This document shows positions 8,475 to 17,290 of a stretch of 54,168 bases of DNA, one piece after another. The DNA is from Flavobacteriaceae bacterium (GTDB lineage: Bacteria > Bacteroidota > Bacteroidia > Flavobacteriales > Weeksellaceae). Each line of letters begins with the position of its first letter. Positions within the stretch are counted from its first letter, which is position 1. The notes beneath the pieces were generated by a model. It saw only the letters and a program-made list of their open reading frames with translations. It made no database searches and had not been told where the DNA came from. The DNA is taken from positions 1-54,168 of the forward strand of contig JAISMV010000148.1 of assembly GCA_031276535.1 (NCBI GenBank), in the 5' to 3' direction. The translations under genes were made by a program, and so were the position numbers.

Positions 8475-9620
8475 ATGCTGCACCCTGTTTACTATATTAT
8501 AATGCTTGTTATTACCTTTTATAGTTATGTGGAATTTACCAGCAATGACAGTAACATTAAAGCAAGAATAAAAATTCCTTATATCCTGATAGTATTGGTA
8601 CTTATATTTATGGCAGGAATCAGAGTTGCACAGGGAGCGGATTTCTGGCCTTACTACAGGTTATACATGGGAATTAATAAATACGTAAGATGGAAAGATG
8701 CCTTTGATGCGGGAATAGAGCCTTTTTATGTAATAATATCTAAAGTATTGGGGTACTTCCGTATGCCTTTTTTTACTTTGCTGACAACGTTTGCAATTAT
8801 TTCGGTTTCTTTAAAAACCTCCACATATTTTAAGTACTCTCCTTATCCCATGCTGTCCCTGCTGTTTTTTTTCATGCCTTATTATTTCACGGGGGATTCC
8901 GGACATATAAGACAGACCGCATCGGTAGCCCTTTGTATATTTTCTTACCAATTTATAGAAAGAAGACAACTTTTTAAATTCTTATTATGCATATTTATAG
9001 GGTATTATTTCCATAAAACCGCTATAATTTTCATCCCTGCTTATTGGATAGCAAACATGTATATATCCACAAGAGGTTGTATAATTCTACTGATTATCTC
9101 CATTATCTTAGGGCCTTTTAAAATTTATTTATTGTTCGGAAGCTTATTTTCAAGCATGTCTTCAGATATTTTATCCGAAGCTGTTGGCGGCTATTACTCA
9201 TACCAAGGCATGGAAGGAGGGAATTTTTCCTTAAATGACATAGTGAAAATAATATTCCTGGCTATTATTTTATTTAATGATAATTATATTATCAATACTA
9301 CCAATGACAAGAACTACATGCCAATGCGAAATCTGGTTATATTCTTTTATTTCTTACACTACACTTTAAAAGGAAATATAATCTTTTCTTTAAGACTTCC
9401 TGCCGCATATAATGATTTTTCGATTATACTTATAGCCATGATCATAAAATATTCTCCCAAAAATATGAGTAGAATAATTTATTTTTATATAGTTATTTTT
9501 ATATACTTAATGAGTTGGAGATTTTGGCCTAATTCCGTAGCTTTAGGCTTTGATAAAATGTCTAATATATTCAACTCGGATACTAACTATTTTATTCCTT
9601 ATGAATTCGTTGATGAGTAA
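8475..9620 (+). CDS. EpsG family membrane protein (Wzy-like polysaccharide polymerase)
   Basis: A 381-residue, very hydrophobic protein with roughly ten membrane segments. The pattern near residues 45-80 (AGIRVAQGADFWPYYRLY) and GDSGHIRQTASVALCIF near 135-152 are typical of the EpsG family of Wzy-like polymerases, which contain a conserved x-R-Q pair. It should join lipid-linked repeat units on the outer face of the inner membrane. It abuts the GT2 gene. No flippase or chain-length regulator is encoded nearby. Confidence 0.8.
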   Translation: MLHPVYYIIMLVITFYSYVEFTSNDSNIKARIKIPYILIVLVLIFMAGIRVAQGADFWPYYRLYMGINKYVRWKDAFDAGIEPFYVIISKVLGYFRMPFFTLLTTFAIISVSLKTSTYFKYSPYPMLSLLFFFMPYYFTGDSGHIRQTASVALCIFSYQFIERRQLFKFLLCIFIGYYFHKTAIIFIPAYWIANMYISTRGCIILLIISIILGPFKIYLLFGSLFSSMSSDILSEAVGGYYSYQGMEGGNFSLNDIVKIIFLAIILFNDNYIINTTNDKNYMPMRNLVIFFYFLHYTLKGNIIFSLRLPAAYNDFSIILIAMIIKYSPKNMSRIIYFYIVIFIYLMSWRFWPNSVALGFDKMSNIFNSDTNYFIPYEFVDE

Positions 9621-9717
9621 CAGAGCTGAAGCTTCTTTTACATAATGATATTTCCCACTATTGTTTCCTTTCAGGGCAATTTATTGTATTTTTACATTTT
9701 AAAAAACACAACTTTAA

Positions 9718-11199
9718 ATGAAAGAAAAAAATAAAGTTATCATCACCATCATAGGAGTAATACTATTCAAATTATTGTACTTATTAACCCGGCATGTACA
9801 AGAAGATGCTTTTATCACATGGAGAGTTGCTAAGAACATAATTGACTACGGCGTTTACGGATTTAACGGTGAAGAGAGAATTTCCTCCTCTACCACGCAT
9901 TTGTATGTTCTGATTTGTGTTTTTTTCAGATTGCTGTTTTCTGATTACTTCATTTACCCCTTGTTGATTTTTAACGGTATTTTATTTACTTTGGGAACTA
10001 AATATCTGGCAGATTTATTACTGAACAATACTACCTCAAAAATACTGTTCATTATTTTTGTCTGTTTGTTGCCTCCCGCTTTGAAAATTTCCATATTGGG
10101 AATGGAATTTGGCATGCTGTTTTTTCTGTATGTGCTCTTTCTGTATTATGCTCTTGTCAAAAGGCAGAAATGGGCTTTTATCATACTTCCCGTTTTAATT
10201 ATCTGGACCCGACTGGATGCAGGTTTGTTTTTAGTTATAACCTTTTTATATGATTGGATAAGACAGAAAAAACTTAATTATCCCTTTATTCTGGGAGGAA
10301 TTCTGGGAGGGCTTACAATAATGAGTTTTAACTATTTTTATTTCGGAGAAATAGTTAACAACACCATTGTAGCCAAAAAAATAGCCTATGAAAGCAACAA
10401 AACTTTCGGAGACCATATCTCAGAGATGATCTCCAACACCAATTTTTATTCGATGCTGAAAATCCCAAGAGAGCTTTGCTCTGTTAATGTATTCTTTATC
10501 ATAACTTTACTATTGTCGATATTTTCTCTGTTTAAAATAAAAAACAAACTGAACAAAACGCAATCTTTTATACTATTTATTATCTATACCTATTCCTGTA
10601 TAAGAATTGCCATATTTGGAATAGTAAACAGCTGGTTCGACTGGTACTATTGGATTCCCCAGATCTTCATGTTTGTTCCCGTAATCTTACTTTTTATAGA
10701 AAATGTTTCCGTTCCCAAGGTTTCAGCCTATATCCTTATATTCTGTATTCCTTTAACTCTCTACCAAACCGTACATTCTATCGCTACAGGAAACGGAGAA
10801 TGGAATTATAACCGAAATGTCGGGATCTACATAGATCGCATAGAGCCCGATAAAAATAAAACCATTTATATGGAATCCGCGGGTTATATATCTTACTTTT
10901 CCAAATTAAAAGTAATTGACTATGTGGGCTTAGTGGATAAAAGAGTCACTCAGGAGTTTATAAAAGACCGAAAAAATGTCACTGAAAACATTTTAAAAGA
11001 TCTCAAACCCAATTACATTCTGGAGTTTAATAACCCTATGTTCAAGGGAGCTGTTGATTCCGCCACCCGCAGTCATTACCAACTGATCAAAGAATTTCAT
11101 ATATCAGATGTCGCAAAATCAGATAATTACATTTTAAACAAAATATACCGCTTAAAACCCTCAGGAACAGATTATTATCTCTATAAAAGAATAGATTGA
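9718..11199 (+). CDS. GT-C-like polytopic membrane glycosyltransferase (function inferred)
   Basis: A 493-residue protein with about ten hydrophobic helices and a soluble C-terminal tail of roughly 130 residues. The first outer loop carries VQEDAFITWR at about residues 27-36 followed by YGFNGEERISS, a layout like GT-C enzymes of the AftB and related type that use polyprenyl-phospho-sugars (acidic pair in loop 1, then a G-E-R motif). TRLDAG lies further on, near residues 163-168. Given a polyprenyl-phospho-arabinose-type gene cluster 5 kb away, arabinosyl transfer is an attractive but unproven guess. It has its own 97-bp upstream gap. Confidence 0.6.
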   Translation: MKEKNKVIITIIGVILFKLLYLLTRHVQEDAFITWRVAKNIIDYGVYGFNGEERISSSTTHLYVLICVFFRLLFSDYFIYPLLIFNGILFTLGTKYLADLLLNNTTSKILFIIFVCLLPPALKISILGMEFGMLFFLYVLFLYYALVKRQKWAFIILPVLIIWTRLDAGLFLVITFLYDWIRQKKLNYPFILGGILGGLTIMSFNYFYFGEIVNNTIVAKKIAYESNKTFGDHISEMISNTNFYSMLKIPRELCSVNVFFIITLLLSIFSLFKIKNKLNKTQSFILFIIYTYSCIRIAIFGIVNSWFDWYYWIPQIFMFVPVILLFIENVSVPKVSAYILIFCIPLTLYQTVHSIATGNGEWNYNRNVGIYIDRIEPDKNKTIYMESAGYISYFSKLKVIDYVGLVDKRVTQEFIKDRKNVTENILKDLKPNYILEFNNPMFKGAVDSATRSHYQLIKEFHISDVAKSDNYILNKIYRLKPSGTDYYLYKRID

Positions 11200-11227
11200 G
11201 TAAAAAACCCGAATTCAGGTTGAAATA

Positions 11228-12508
11228 TTAGGTCAAGTTATTGATTAATTCTTCTAAAGCCATTCCACGAGAGCCTTTTAGTAAAATATTGTTTGCAGAT
11301 ATTTTATAATTTTCAAGATAATTTTTCATATCTTGCGTAGAGTGAAATTTTTGAATATTGGAACCTTGGGTTACGGTAGAAAAAAAGTTTTCTCCCAGTA
11401 GATAAATAAAGTCAAAACTTAACGATTCTGCCAGATTTACGATCTTTTGGTGTTCCTGAAAAGATTCTTCACCCAATTCAAACATATCACCAATAATAAT
11501 GGCCTTACTGCCCTCAAAAGACGCGAAATTTTTCAGGGAAACTTCCATGCTGCTGGGATTGGCATTGTAAGTATCCAATACCAAAACCACACCCTCTTTC
11601 TCTATTATCTGAGAGCGATGATTTTGAGGTAAATAGCTTTCTATTCCCTGTTTTATTTGTTCCGGGGTAAGTTTAAAATGCAACCCTAAAGAAGCTGCGG
11701 CACAAATGTTAGTGTAGTTGTAGCTTCCGGTTAGAAAAGAATCGATGGTTACGCCTTCATAAATAATGCTGATACGGTGTTTGGAATTCTCGATCAGGGA
11801 GAAAGAGTAAGTTCCTTCTGAACCGAAAGTGATTTTTTCCATATCATGAGTGAGTTCAACCTGTTTGGGGTCATCAGTATTAACCAGAGCAGTTTTGTGG
11901 AACTCTCTAAGATAGGCGTATAATTCGGATTTTCCTTTGATAACTCCTTCCACTCCGCCGAAACCTTCCAAATGGGCTTTCCCGAAGTTAGTGATGTACC
12001 CGATATTCGGCTGGCAGATTCCGGCTAACAACTCAATTTCCTTCTGGTGATTGGCTCCCATTTCGATAATGGCAACTTCATGTTCCGGCTTTATGGAGAG
12101 AACGGTAAGAGGAACTCCGATATGGTTGTTAAGATTTCCCTGAGTATATAAAACCTTGAATTTTTCCTTTAAAACAGAAGCTATCAATTCCTTGGAGGTG
12201 GTTTTTCCATTGCTTCCGGTTAATCCGATAACGGGGATATTCAGTTGTTTCCTATGGTAACGAGCCAAATCCTGAAGAGCAGCCAAACCATCTTCAAAAT
12301 AAAAAATTCCTTTTTCCGGATCGGCAAATTCCGTTTCATCCACTACAGCAGCCAGCGCCCCGTTTTTAACGGCTTTTTCTGCAAAGAGATTTCCATTAAA
12401 ATTTTTACCTTTCAAGGCAAAAAACAAATCTCCTTTTTCCAGTTTTCTGGTGTCGGTATTTACTTTGCCCGACTGGAGATAAATGGAATATAATGCTTGT
12501 ATAGTCAT
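11228..12508 (-). CDS. murF: UDP-N-acetylmuramoyl-tripeptide--D-alanyl-D-alanine ligase
   Basis: A 426-residue cytoplasmic Mur ligase that adds D-Ala-D-Ala to UDP-MurNAc-tripeptide using ATP. The P-loop GLTGSNGKTT is at residues 95-104; the metal-binding EMGANH follows near residue 148, and the C-terminal domain shows DTYNANPSSM. Length is slightly below the usual 430-450. It lies alone, away from any dcw cluster, which is common for murF in Bacteroidota. A palindromic hairpin separates it from the upstream mvaS-type gene. Confidence 0.95.
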   Translation of the reverse strand: MTIQALYSIYLQSGKVNTDTRKLEKGDLFFALKGKNFNGNLFAEKAVKNGALAAVVDETEFADPEKGIFYFEDGLAALQDLARYHRKQLNIPVIGLTGSNGKTTSKELIASVLKEKFKVLYTQGNLNNHIGVPLTVLSIKPEHEVAIIEMGANHQKEIELLAGICQPNIGYITNFGKAHLEGFGGVEGVIKGKSELYAYLREFHKTALVNTDDPKQVELTHDMEKITFGSEGTYSFSLIENSKHRISIIYEGVTIDSFLTGSYNYTNICAAASLGLHFKLTPEQIKQGIESYLPQNHRSQIIEKEGVVLVLDTYNANPSSMEVSLKNFASFEGSKAIIIGDMFELGEESFQEHQKIVNLAESLSFDFIYLLGENFFSTVTQGSNIQKFHSTQDMKNYLENYKISANNILLKGSRGMALEELINNLT

Positions 12509-12531
12509 GTTCTAACTGATATAGGGGCTAA

Positions 12532-12571
12532 GGTAAATGATTCGTAACTAAATAGTTACTTAAAATTTACC
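12532..12571 (-). terminator. Nested hairpin between the HMG-CoA synthase gene and murF
   Basis: GGTAAAT pairs with ATTTACC and, inside it, GTAACT pairs with AGTTAC around an AAAT loop. It overlaps the HMG-CoA synthase stop codon and lies 24 bp before the murF start. There is no long T-run, so it may be a weak terminator or an RNA-processing hairpin. Confidence 0.35.
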
Positions 12572-13937
12572 TGATAAATTTATAGTATCTTGCTCCGGTC
12601 AGAACCGGATTTCCATTCTCAATTTTTTCTAAAATATATTCGTTTTGAGGTTCTACAACGGGTTCTTTTAATTCTTTTTTATGTAGAGCATGATAGGTAT
12701 CAATGTCAATAGGTTTTGCTTTTTCTAAAGTCTCAAACAACTGAAGTTTTTCCGTTTGCAATTTCCAGTTTTCTTCTACGGTGCCTTCAAAAGCTTTCGA
12801 TTTAGAACCGCTTCCATAAGCCAAAAATCCGAATTTCTTACCGGTAAGTTCCGTATTGTTTTTATGATGAAAATACAAAGTGGAAAACAGTCCCATAAAA
12901 ATAGAGCCGGTATACATGTTTCCTATGTCTGAAGAAGCAATTTCGGCAGGTCTGAATTTTTCGTTGGCAAATGTTTTGTATTCTTCGGTTTTTCCTATTT
13001 CCTTTATTTTATTTGCATATTCTTCCTCTCCTTTTGGTAAAGAGTCTTTTATGTCGGAATCCAAAGCATAGATCTCGGAAAACATTCTTCTTCCCTGAAA
13101 AGAATAAGGTAAATGAACAATAATATTTGTCCACTCGGTGTATAGAGAGGTTTCTTTACCTAACAGTTTTTTTAGTTCAAAATAGGAACCTTTTAACCTG
13201 TTCTGATAGCACGTATTAGAGTATTGTCCGTCAAAAACAGGTTGTTCTTTAAACAGGTCAATTTCAGCCTCTAATACTCCGAACCATTCCGGATTATCAT
13301 TCCGTCCGGTTACATCTTTTTTAGATATACTTCTTTTGGGTTTAAAGAAGTCAAAGACTCCTTTGGTGCTTACCCCTATTTTGTTGTCTATGGAAATAAT
13401 TCTTGGATTGGCAGATAATAATAATGCCACGGCACCGGATCCCTGAGTGTATTCTCCGGTTGAATTCAAGTCGTATTTAGCATAATCCGTGCAGATCACG
13501 ATAGCTTTTTTGTCGGGATTTACCCGTATGAAATCCAGTGAATTATGCAGGGCGTCTATTCCCCCGATGCAGGCAAAAGTAAGATCCACCACATCGCAGT
13601 GTTCAAAAGTTCCGTCTCCATAGGTATCTTCCAGTAAAGATACCAGAAAAGACCCTACAGGTTTGGAGGAGTCAATACCACTTTCCGTGCCTACATAAAT
13701 TCGGGCAATGTCCGCAGGTTTTAAATTTTCCTGTTCAAACAATTTTCGTAGTGCATTTGCTGCGAAGACCACCACATCCTGATGAACATCAGGAAAAGCC
13801 ATTTTCAACAATCCCAATCCCTTTTCCAGCTTGGCAGGTTCTATATCCCTCGCAACAGCCAAATCTTTCATAGGTAAATATATCTTAGGTACATCAAAAG
13901 AGAAGGCATCAATGCCTACTTTTATATTTTGGTTCAT
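12567..13937 (-). CDS. mvaS: Hydroxymethylglutaryl-CoA synthase
   Basis: A 456-residue thiolase-fold enzyme that condenses acetyl-CoA with acetoacetyl-CoA to HMG-CoA, an early step of the mevalonate route to isoprenoids. The nucleophile is Cys123 in DLTFACIGGIDAL. YVGTESGIDSSKPV at about residues 81-94 and QGSGAVALLLS are family motifs. The length matches the larger HMG-CoA synthase form. Mevalonate-route isoprenoids feed the polyprenyl phosphate used by the glycan and peptidoglycan enzymes of this window. The upstream gap is shared with the divergent O-methyltransferase gene. Confidence 0.88.
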   Translation of the reverse strand: MNQNIKVGIDAFSFDVPKIYLPMKDLAVARDIEPAKLEKGLGLLKMAFPDVHQDVVVFAANALRKLFEQENLKPADIARIYVGTESGIDSSKPVGSFLVSLLEDTYGDGTFEHCDVVDLTFACIGGIDALHNSLDFIRVNPDKKAIVICTDYAKYDLNSTGEYTQGSGAVALLLSANPRIISIDNKIGVSTKGVFDFFKPKRSISKKDVTGRNDNPEWFGVLEAEIDLFKEQPVFDGQYSNTCYQNRLKGSYFELKKLLGKETSLYTEWTNIIVHLPYSFQGRRMFSEIYALDSDIKDSLPKGEEEYANKIKEIGKTEEYKTFANEKFRPAEIASSDIGNMYTGSIFMGLFSTLYFHHKNNTELTGKKFGFLAYGSGSKSKAFEGTVEENWKLQTEKLQLFETLEKAKPIDIDTYHALHKKELKEPVVEPQNEYILEKIENGNPVLTGARYYKFIR

Positions 13938-14289
13938 AGTTTTTTAAATTTCCGTACAAAAATAGTAAAAACTAAATAAACCCGTAAAGCACTATCTTAT
14001 TAGATTAATTTTTGAGTTATTGATATTTCTGCCGAAAACAGATTTGTTCAGGGATTGATAGGGGGTTAGAGTTGTAATTTTGGTATAACCGACTTACGAT
14101 GAAAATTTCCAAATTCACATAATTCACATAAATTTTTTTCAAAATTAATTTGTAATTTGCTTTCACAATGCTCATTTGTTTAATTAATTGGCAACCAAAT
14201 AAATATATATCTTTTTAGCTGGTTGAGCAACTTTTTTTATAAAGCACTACGGGTTATTATAGTTATATTTGTAATGAAAAAGTAATAAT
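13938..14289. other. 352-bp divergent intergenic region
   Basis: This AT-rich gap separates two divergent genes. On the minus side TATTTTTG (13957-13964, complement) is a possible -7 box for the HMG-CoA synthase gene; on the plus side TATATTTG (14264-14271) is a possible -7 box for the O-methyltransferase gene. Neither has a clear -33 TTTG at 19 nt. No small ORF with family motifs was seen. Confidence 0.4.
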
Positions 14290-14922
14290 ATGGAATTAAC
14301 TCCCGTTTTAGAAAGATACATTGAGCAGAACAGTGAAGACGAACCTGTATTATTAAAAGCGTTAAGGAGGGAGACCTATCAAAAGACGACACAGCCCCAC
14401 ATGGTATCCGGGGTTTTGCAGGGAAGAATATTGAGCTTGTTATCCAGAATAATTTCTCCCCGTTTGATAGTAGAGATAGGAACTTTTACCGGATATGCCA
14501 CCTTATGTTTGGCGGAAGGATTGTCGGAAACAGGGAAAATTATTACCATTGATAAAAATGCAGAGACGGCATATATACCTAAAAAATATTTTAAAGAATC
14601 CGCCTTTTCTGAAAAAATTGATTTTAAAGAAGGAAATGCTTTGGAAATAATACCTTGTATTAATGAACCGGTTGACTTGGTTTTTTTAGATGCAGACAAG
14701 GAAAATTATCTGAAATACGTGGAATTGCTCAAACCCCGGTTGCGGTCGGGAGGGATAATTTTGGCGGACAACATTTTATGGAAAGGAAAAGTGGTGATGG
14801 AGTTGAAGGAAAAAAAAACGGAGGCTATAAAGGAGTTCAACAAGCAAATAAAAGAAGATTCCTCTCTGGAAGTAGTGATTTTACCCATCAGAGATGGCAT
14901 AAGTATTATAAGAAAGAAATAA
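14290..14922 (+). CDS. Class I SAM-dependent O-methyltransferase
   Basis: A 210-residue Methyltransf_3 family protein (catechol/caffeoyl-CoA O-methyltransferase group, also including TrmR-type proteins). The SAM loop VEIGTFTGYATLCLAEGL is at residues 61-78, and the metal-binding VFLDADKENY and LADNILWKGKV follow. Bacterial members include small-molecule O-methyltransferases and the tRNA methyltransferase TrmR, so the substrate cannot be assigned. The NlpC/P60 gene starts 10 bp after its stop, suggesting a shared transcript. Confidence 0.87.
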   Translation: MELTPVLERYIEQNSEDEPVLLKALRRETYQKTTQPHMVSGVLQGRILSLLSRIISPRLIVEIGTFTGYATLCLAEGLSETGKIITIDKNAETAYIPKKYFKESAFSEKIDFKEGNALEIIPCINEPVDLVFLDADKENYLKYVELLKPRLRSGGIILADNILWKGKVVMELKEKKTEAIKEFNKQIKEDSSLEVVILPIRDGISIIRKK

Positions 14923-14932
14923 ATTTGCAGTT

Positions 14933-15703
14933 ATGAGTAAGTCTATTTGCCAGGTGAGTGTAGCGCCGGTGAGAAAAGAACCTTCAGATGCTTCGGAAAT
15001 GGTTACCCAGCTTTTGTTTGGGGAACTTTGTGAAATCACCGAAGTAAAAAAAAACTGGGTAAAAATAAAGATCGCATTTGACGGATATGAAGGATGGATG
15101 GATTCCAAGCAGGTTTTAATTATCAGCGATATAGAATTTGCCAATTTTTCACAAAAGGTATCTTTTATTTCAGAACCGTTTAGCTTGTTGGTGTCAAATG
15201 ATCTGCCTTTTCCGGTAACAATCGGAGCGGAAATACATCATCTGGATGAGAAAAATATTTTTGAATTGACGCCTAATAATCAGTTCTTAGTTGATGAAAA
15301 TTTGATTACGGGCAAACAAGACAAAAGCCGGATTTTAGAATTGGCATTTAAATACATCAATACCCCGTATTTATGGGGAGGAAAAACCACTTACGGAATT
15401 GATTGCAGCGGTTTGGTTCAGATGGTATATAAAATGGCGGGATACAAGCTTCCCCGGGATACGTATCAACAGGCGGAAGTAGGAGAGGTGTTGAGTTTCA
15501 TTGAAGAGGCGGAACCCGGAGATCTGGCATTTTTCGAAAATCAGGAAGGGAAGATAGTGCATGTGGGTTTTATTCTTTCCAATCAAAAAATTCTTCATGC
15601 ACACGGGAAAGTACGGATAGATAATCTGGATTATACCGGAATTTTCAACTCGGATATAAACAGATATACCCATCAACTGCGGATAATGAGGAGAATTTTT
15701 TAG
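14933..15703 (+). CDS. SH3-domain NlpC/P60 (C40) cysteine peptidase, YkfC-like
   Basis: A 256-residue protein with an N-terminal bacterial SH3 domain (about residues 5-65) and a C-terminal NlpC/P60 domain. The catalytic Cys158 is in YGIDCSGLVQ, His210 in KIVHVGF, and a third polar residue is His222 in LHAHGK. It starts MSKSICQVSV and has no signal peptide or lipobox, so it is probably cytoplasmic. That fits YkfC-type gamma-D-Glu-diamino-acid endopeptidases that recycle murein peptides rather than cell-wall hydrolases. The cytoplasmic location is inferred. Confidence 0.85.
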   Translation: MSKSICQVSVAPVRKEPSDASEMVTQLLFGELCEITEVKKNWVKIKIAFDGYEGWMDSKQVLIISDIEFANFSQKVSFISEPFSLLVSNDLPFPVTIGAEIHHLDEKNIFELTPNNQFLVDENLITGKQDKSRILELAFKYINTPYLWGGKTTYGIDCSGLVQMVYKMAGYKLPRDTYQQAEVGEVLSFIEEAEPGDLAFFENQEGKIVHVGFILSNQKILHAHGKVRIDNLDYTGIFNSDINRYTHQLRIMRRIF

Positions 15704-15754
15704 GGAATACCCTAAGAAAAGAGTTCGTTTTCAACGGATAATATCAGATAGTAA

Positions 15755-16351
15755 ATGCAAAAAGGATACTCAAAATATAAATTGGAAGCAGCTTTGGATG
15801 AAGTGGGAAGAGGTTGTCTGGCAGGACCGGTCGTAGCGGCAGCGGTAATACTTCCTCAGGATTTTTTTCATTCGGAAATTAATGATTCCAAACAATTGAG
15901 TGAGAAGAAGAGAAAAGAATTGGACTGTATCATCAGGGAAAATGCTCTTGATTATGCCATAGCGGAAGTTTCTCCTGAAAAGATAGACGAAATTAATATT
16001 CTGAACGCAAGTTTTCTGGCGATGCATAAAGCTCTTGATCAATTAAAGATCATCCCGGAGTTCTTGTTGGTTGACGGTAATCGATTTACCCAATACAAAG
16101 AGATTCCTCATTTTTGTGCAGTTAAGGGAGATGCAAATTTTATGAATATAGCAGCGGCTTCCATTCTGGCTAAAAATTATAGAGATGCTTTGATGGGAAA
16201 ACTACATGAAGAATATCCTCAGTACTTATGGAGTAAAAACAAAGGATATCCTACAAATGCTCATAGAAAGGCTATTGAAGAGTTCGGAACGACCATTTTT
16301 CATAGAAAAACGTTTAAACTTCTTCCGACACAGTTATCTTTGAACCTGTAA
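15755..16351 (+). CDS. rnhB: Ribonuclease HII
   Basis: A 198-residue enzyme that nicks RNA/DNA hybrids and removes single ribonucleotides. The catalytic start LDEVGRGCLAGPV (Asp15, Glu16) is present, followed by NDSKQLSEKKR and the NIAAASILAKNYRD motif; KGYPTNAHRKAI is the usual C-terminal signature. Length is standard. It lies 51 bp downstream of the peptidase gene. Confidence 0.95.
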   Translation: MQKGYSKYKLEAALDEVGRGCLAGPVVAAAVILPQDFFHSEINDSKQLSEKKRKELDCIIRENALDYAIAEVSPEKIDEINILNASFLAMHKALDQLKIIPEFLLVDGNRFTQYKEIPHFCAVKGDANFMNIAAASILAKNYRDALMGKLHEEYPQYLWSKNKGYPTNAHRKAIEEFGTTIFHRKTFKLLPTQLSLNL

Positions 16352-16391
16352 AAATTAGATAAACAGAGGGCGGTAATTGGCGGAAAAAAAC

Positions 16392-16399
16392 TATATTTG
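16392..16399 (+). promoter_or_regulatory. Candidate -7 box for the polyprenyl-sugar cluster
   Basis: TATATTTG, an exact TAnnTTTG match, lies 24 bp before the GTG start of the UbiA-type gene and would give a very short leader. A matching -33 TTTG was not found. It is placed sensibly for an operon start. Confidence 0.4.
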
Positions 16400-16422
16400 A
16401 TGAACTATAATTTTTTCACGAC

Positions 16423-17286
16423 GTGAACTACTTGAAACTGATAAGAATCCAGCAGTGGATTAAAAATGCCTTTGTATTTCTCCCTATTTTTTTCGCAGGG
16501 AAATTACTGGAACCTGATTTATTAATATACTCCGTATTGGTTTTTTTTGCTTTTTCATTCATAGCCAGTTCCATTTATATTATTAATGATTATGTTGACA
16601 TAGAGAGTGATAAAAGTCATCCCGAAAAAAAACACAGACCTCTTGCGAGTGGAAAAATAACGAAAAATCAGGCAAGAGTTGTTTTTTTCTTGCTTTTCCT
16701 TTCGGCTTATTTTGTCTGTTTTTTAATTAATTCTCTGGAAGTAGCGGTTGTTATCACTGCTTATTTTGTGATGAATCTGGCTTATAGCTTTAAATTAAAA
16801 CATGTAACAATTGTAGACGTAATAATTATTGCCATAGGTTTTTTGTTTAGGGTTTATGCGGGAGGATATGCAACCGGTCTTCCTATTTCAATCTGGGCTA
16901 TTCTGCTTACATTCTTTCTGGCTTTAATTATGGCAATAGGAAAAAGAAGAGGAGAACTGGTAAATGCAAGGCTTACCGGGAAAACAAGAAAAGCCCTGGA
17001 CGGATATAATCTGCAATTTACAGATGTAGCAATGACCGTAGTTTCCACATGCGTTATAGTATGTTACATCATGTATACTCTGGATCCGCAAATAAAGAAA
17101 AGTTTACATCCGCATATTGTTTATACCGTGATTTTTGTAATAACAGGAATCCTGAGGTATTTGCAATTAACCTTTGTACATAACAAAACAGAATCACCAA
17201 CTAAAGTAGTCTGTAAAGATCTATTTCTTCAGATAGATATTATATTATGGCTGTTAGTGGTTTTCATACTTAAATATTCAATTTGA
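16423..17286 (+). CDS. UbiA-family polyprenyl-phosphate phosphoribosyltransferase (DPPR-synthase-like)
   Basis: A 287-residue UbiA-superfamily membrane protein with about eight helices and a GTG start. The first Asp-rich motif is NDYVDIESD (Asn55, Asp56, Asp59, Asp63), followed by HPEKKHRPLASG, and the second region is YSFKLKHVTIVDV. These forms match decaprenyl-phosphate 5-phosphoribosyltransferase (Mycobacterium Rv3806c/UbiA), which transfers phosphoribose from PRPP to polyprenyl phosphate. The assignment is strengthened by DprE1- and DprE2-like genes directly downstream; the first starts 4 bp after this stop. Confidence 0.82.
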   Translation: MNYLKLIRIQQWIKNAFVFLPIFFAGKLLEPDLLIYSVLVFFAFSFIASSIYIINDYVDIESDKSHPEKKHRPLASGKITKNQARVVFFLLFLSAYFVCFLINSLEVAVVITAYFVMNLAYSFKLKHVTIVDVIIIAIGFLFRVYAGGYATGLPISIWAILLTFFLALIMAIGKRRGELVNARLTGKTRKALDGYNLQFTDVAMTVVSTCVIVCYIMYTLDPQIKKSLHPHIVYTVIFVITGILRYLQLTFVHNKTESPTKVVCKDLFLQIDIILWLLVVFILKYSI

Positions 17287-17290
17287 AACT

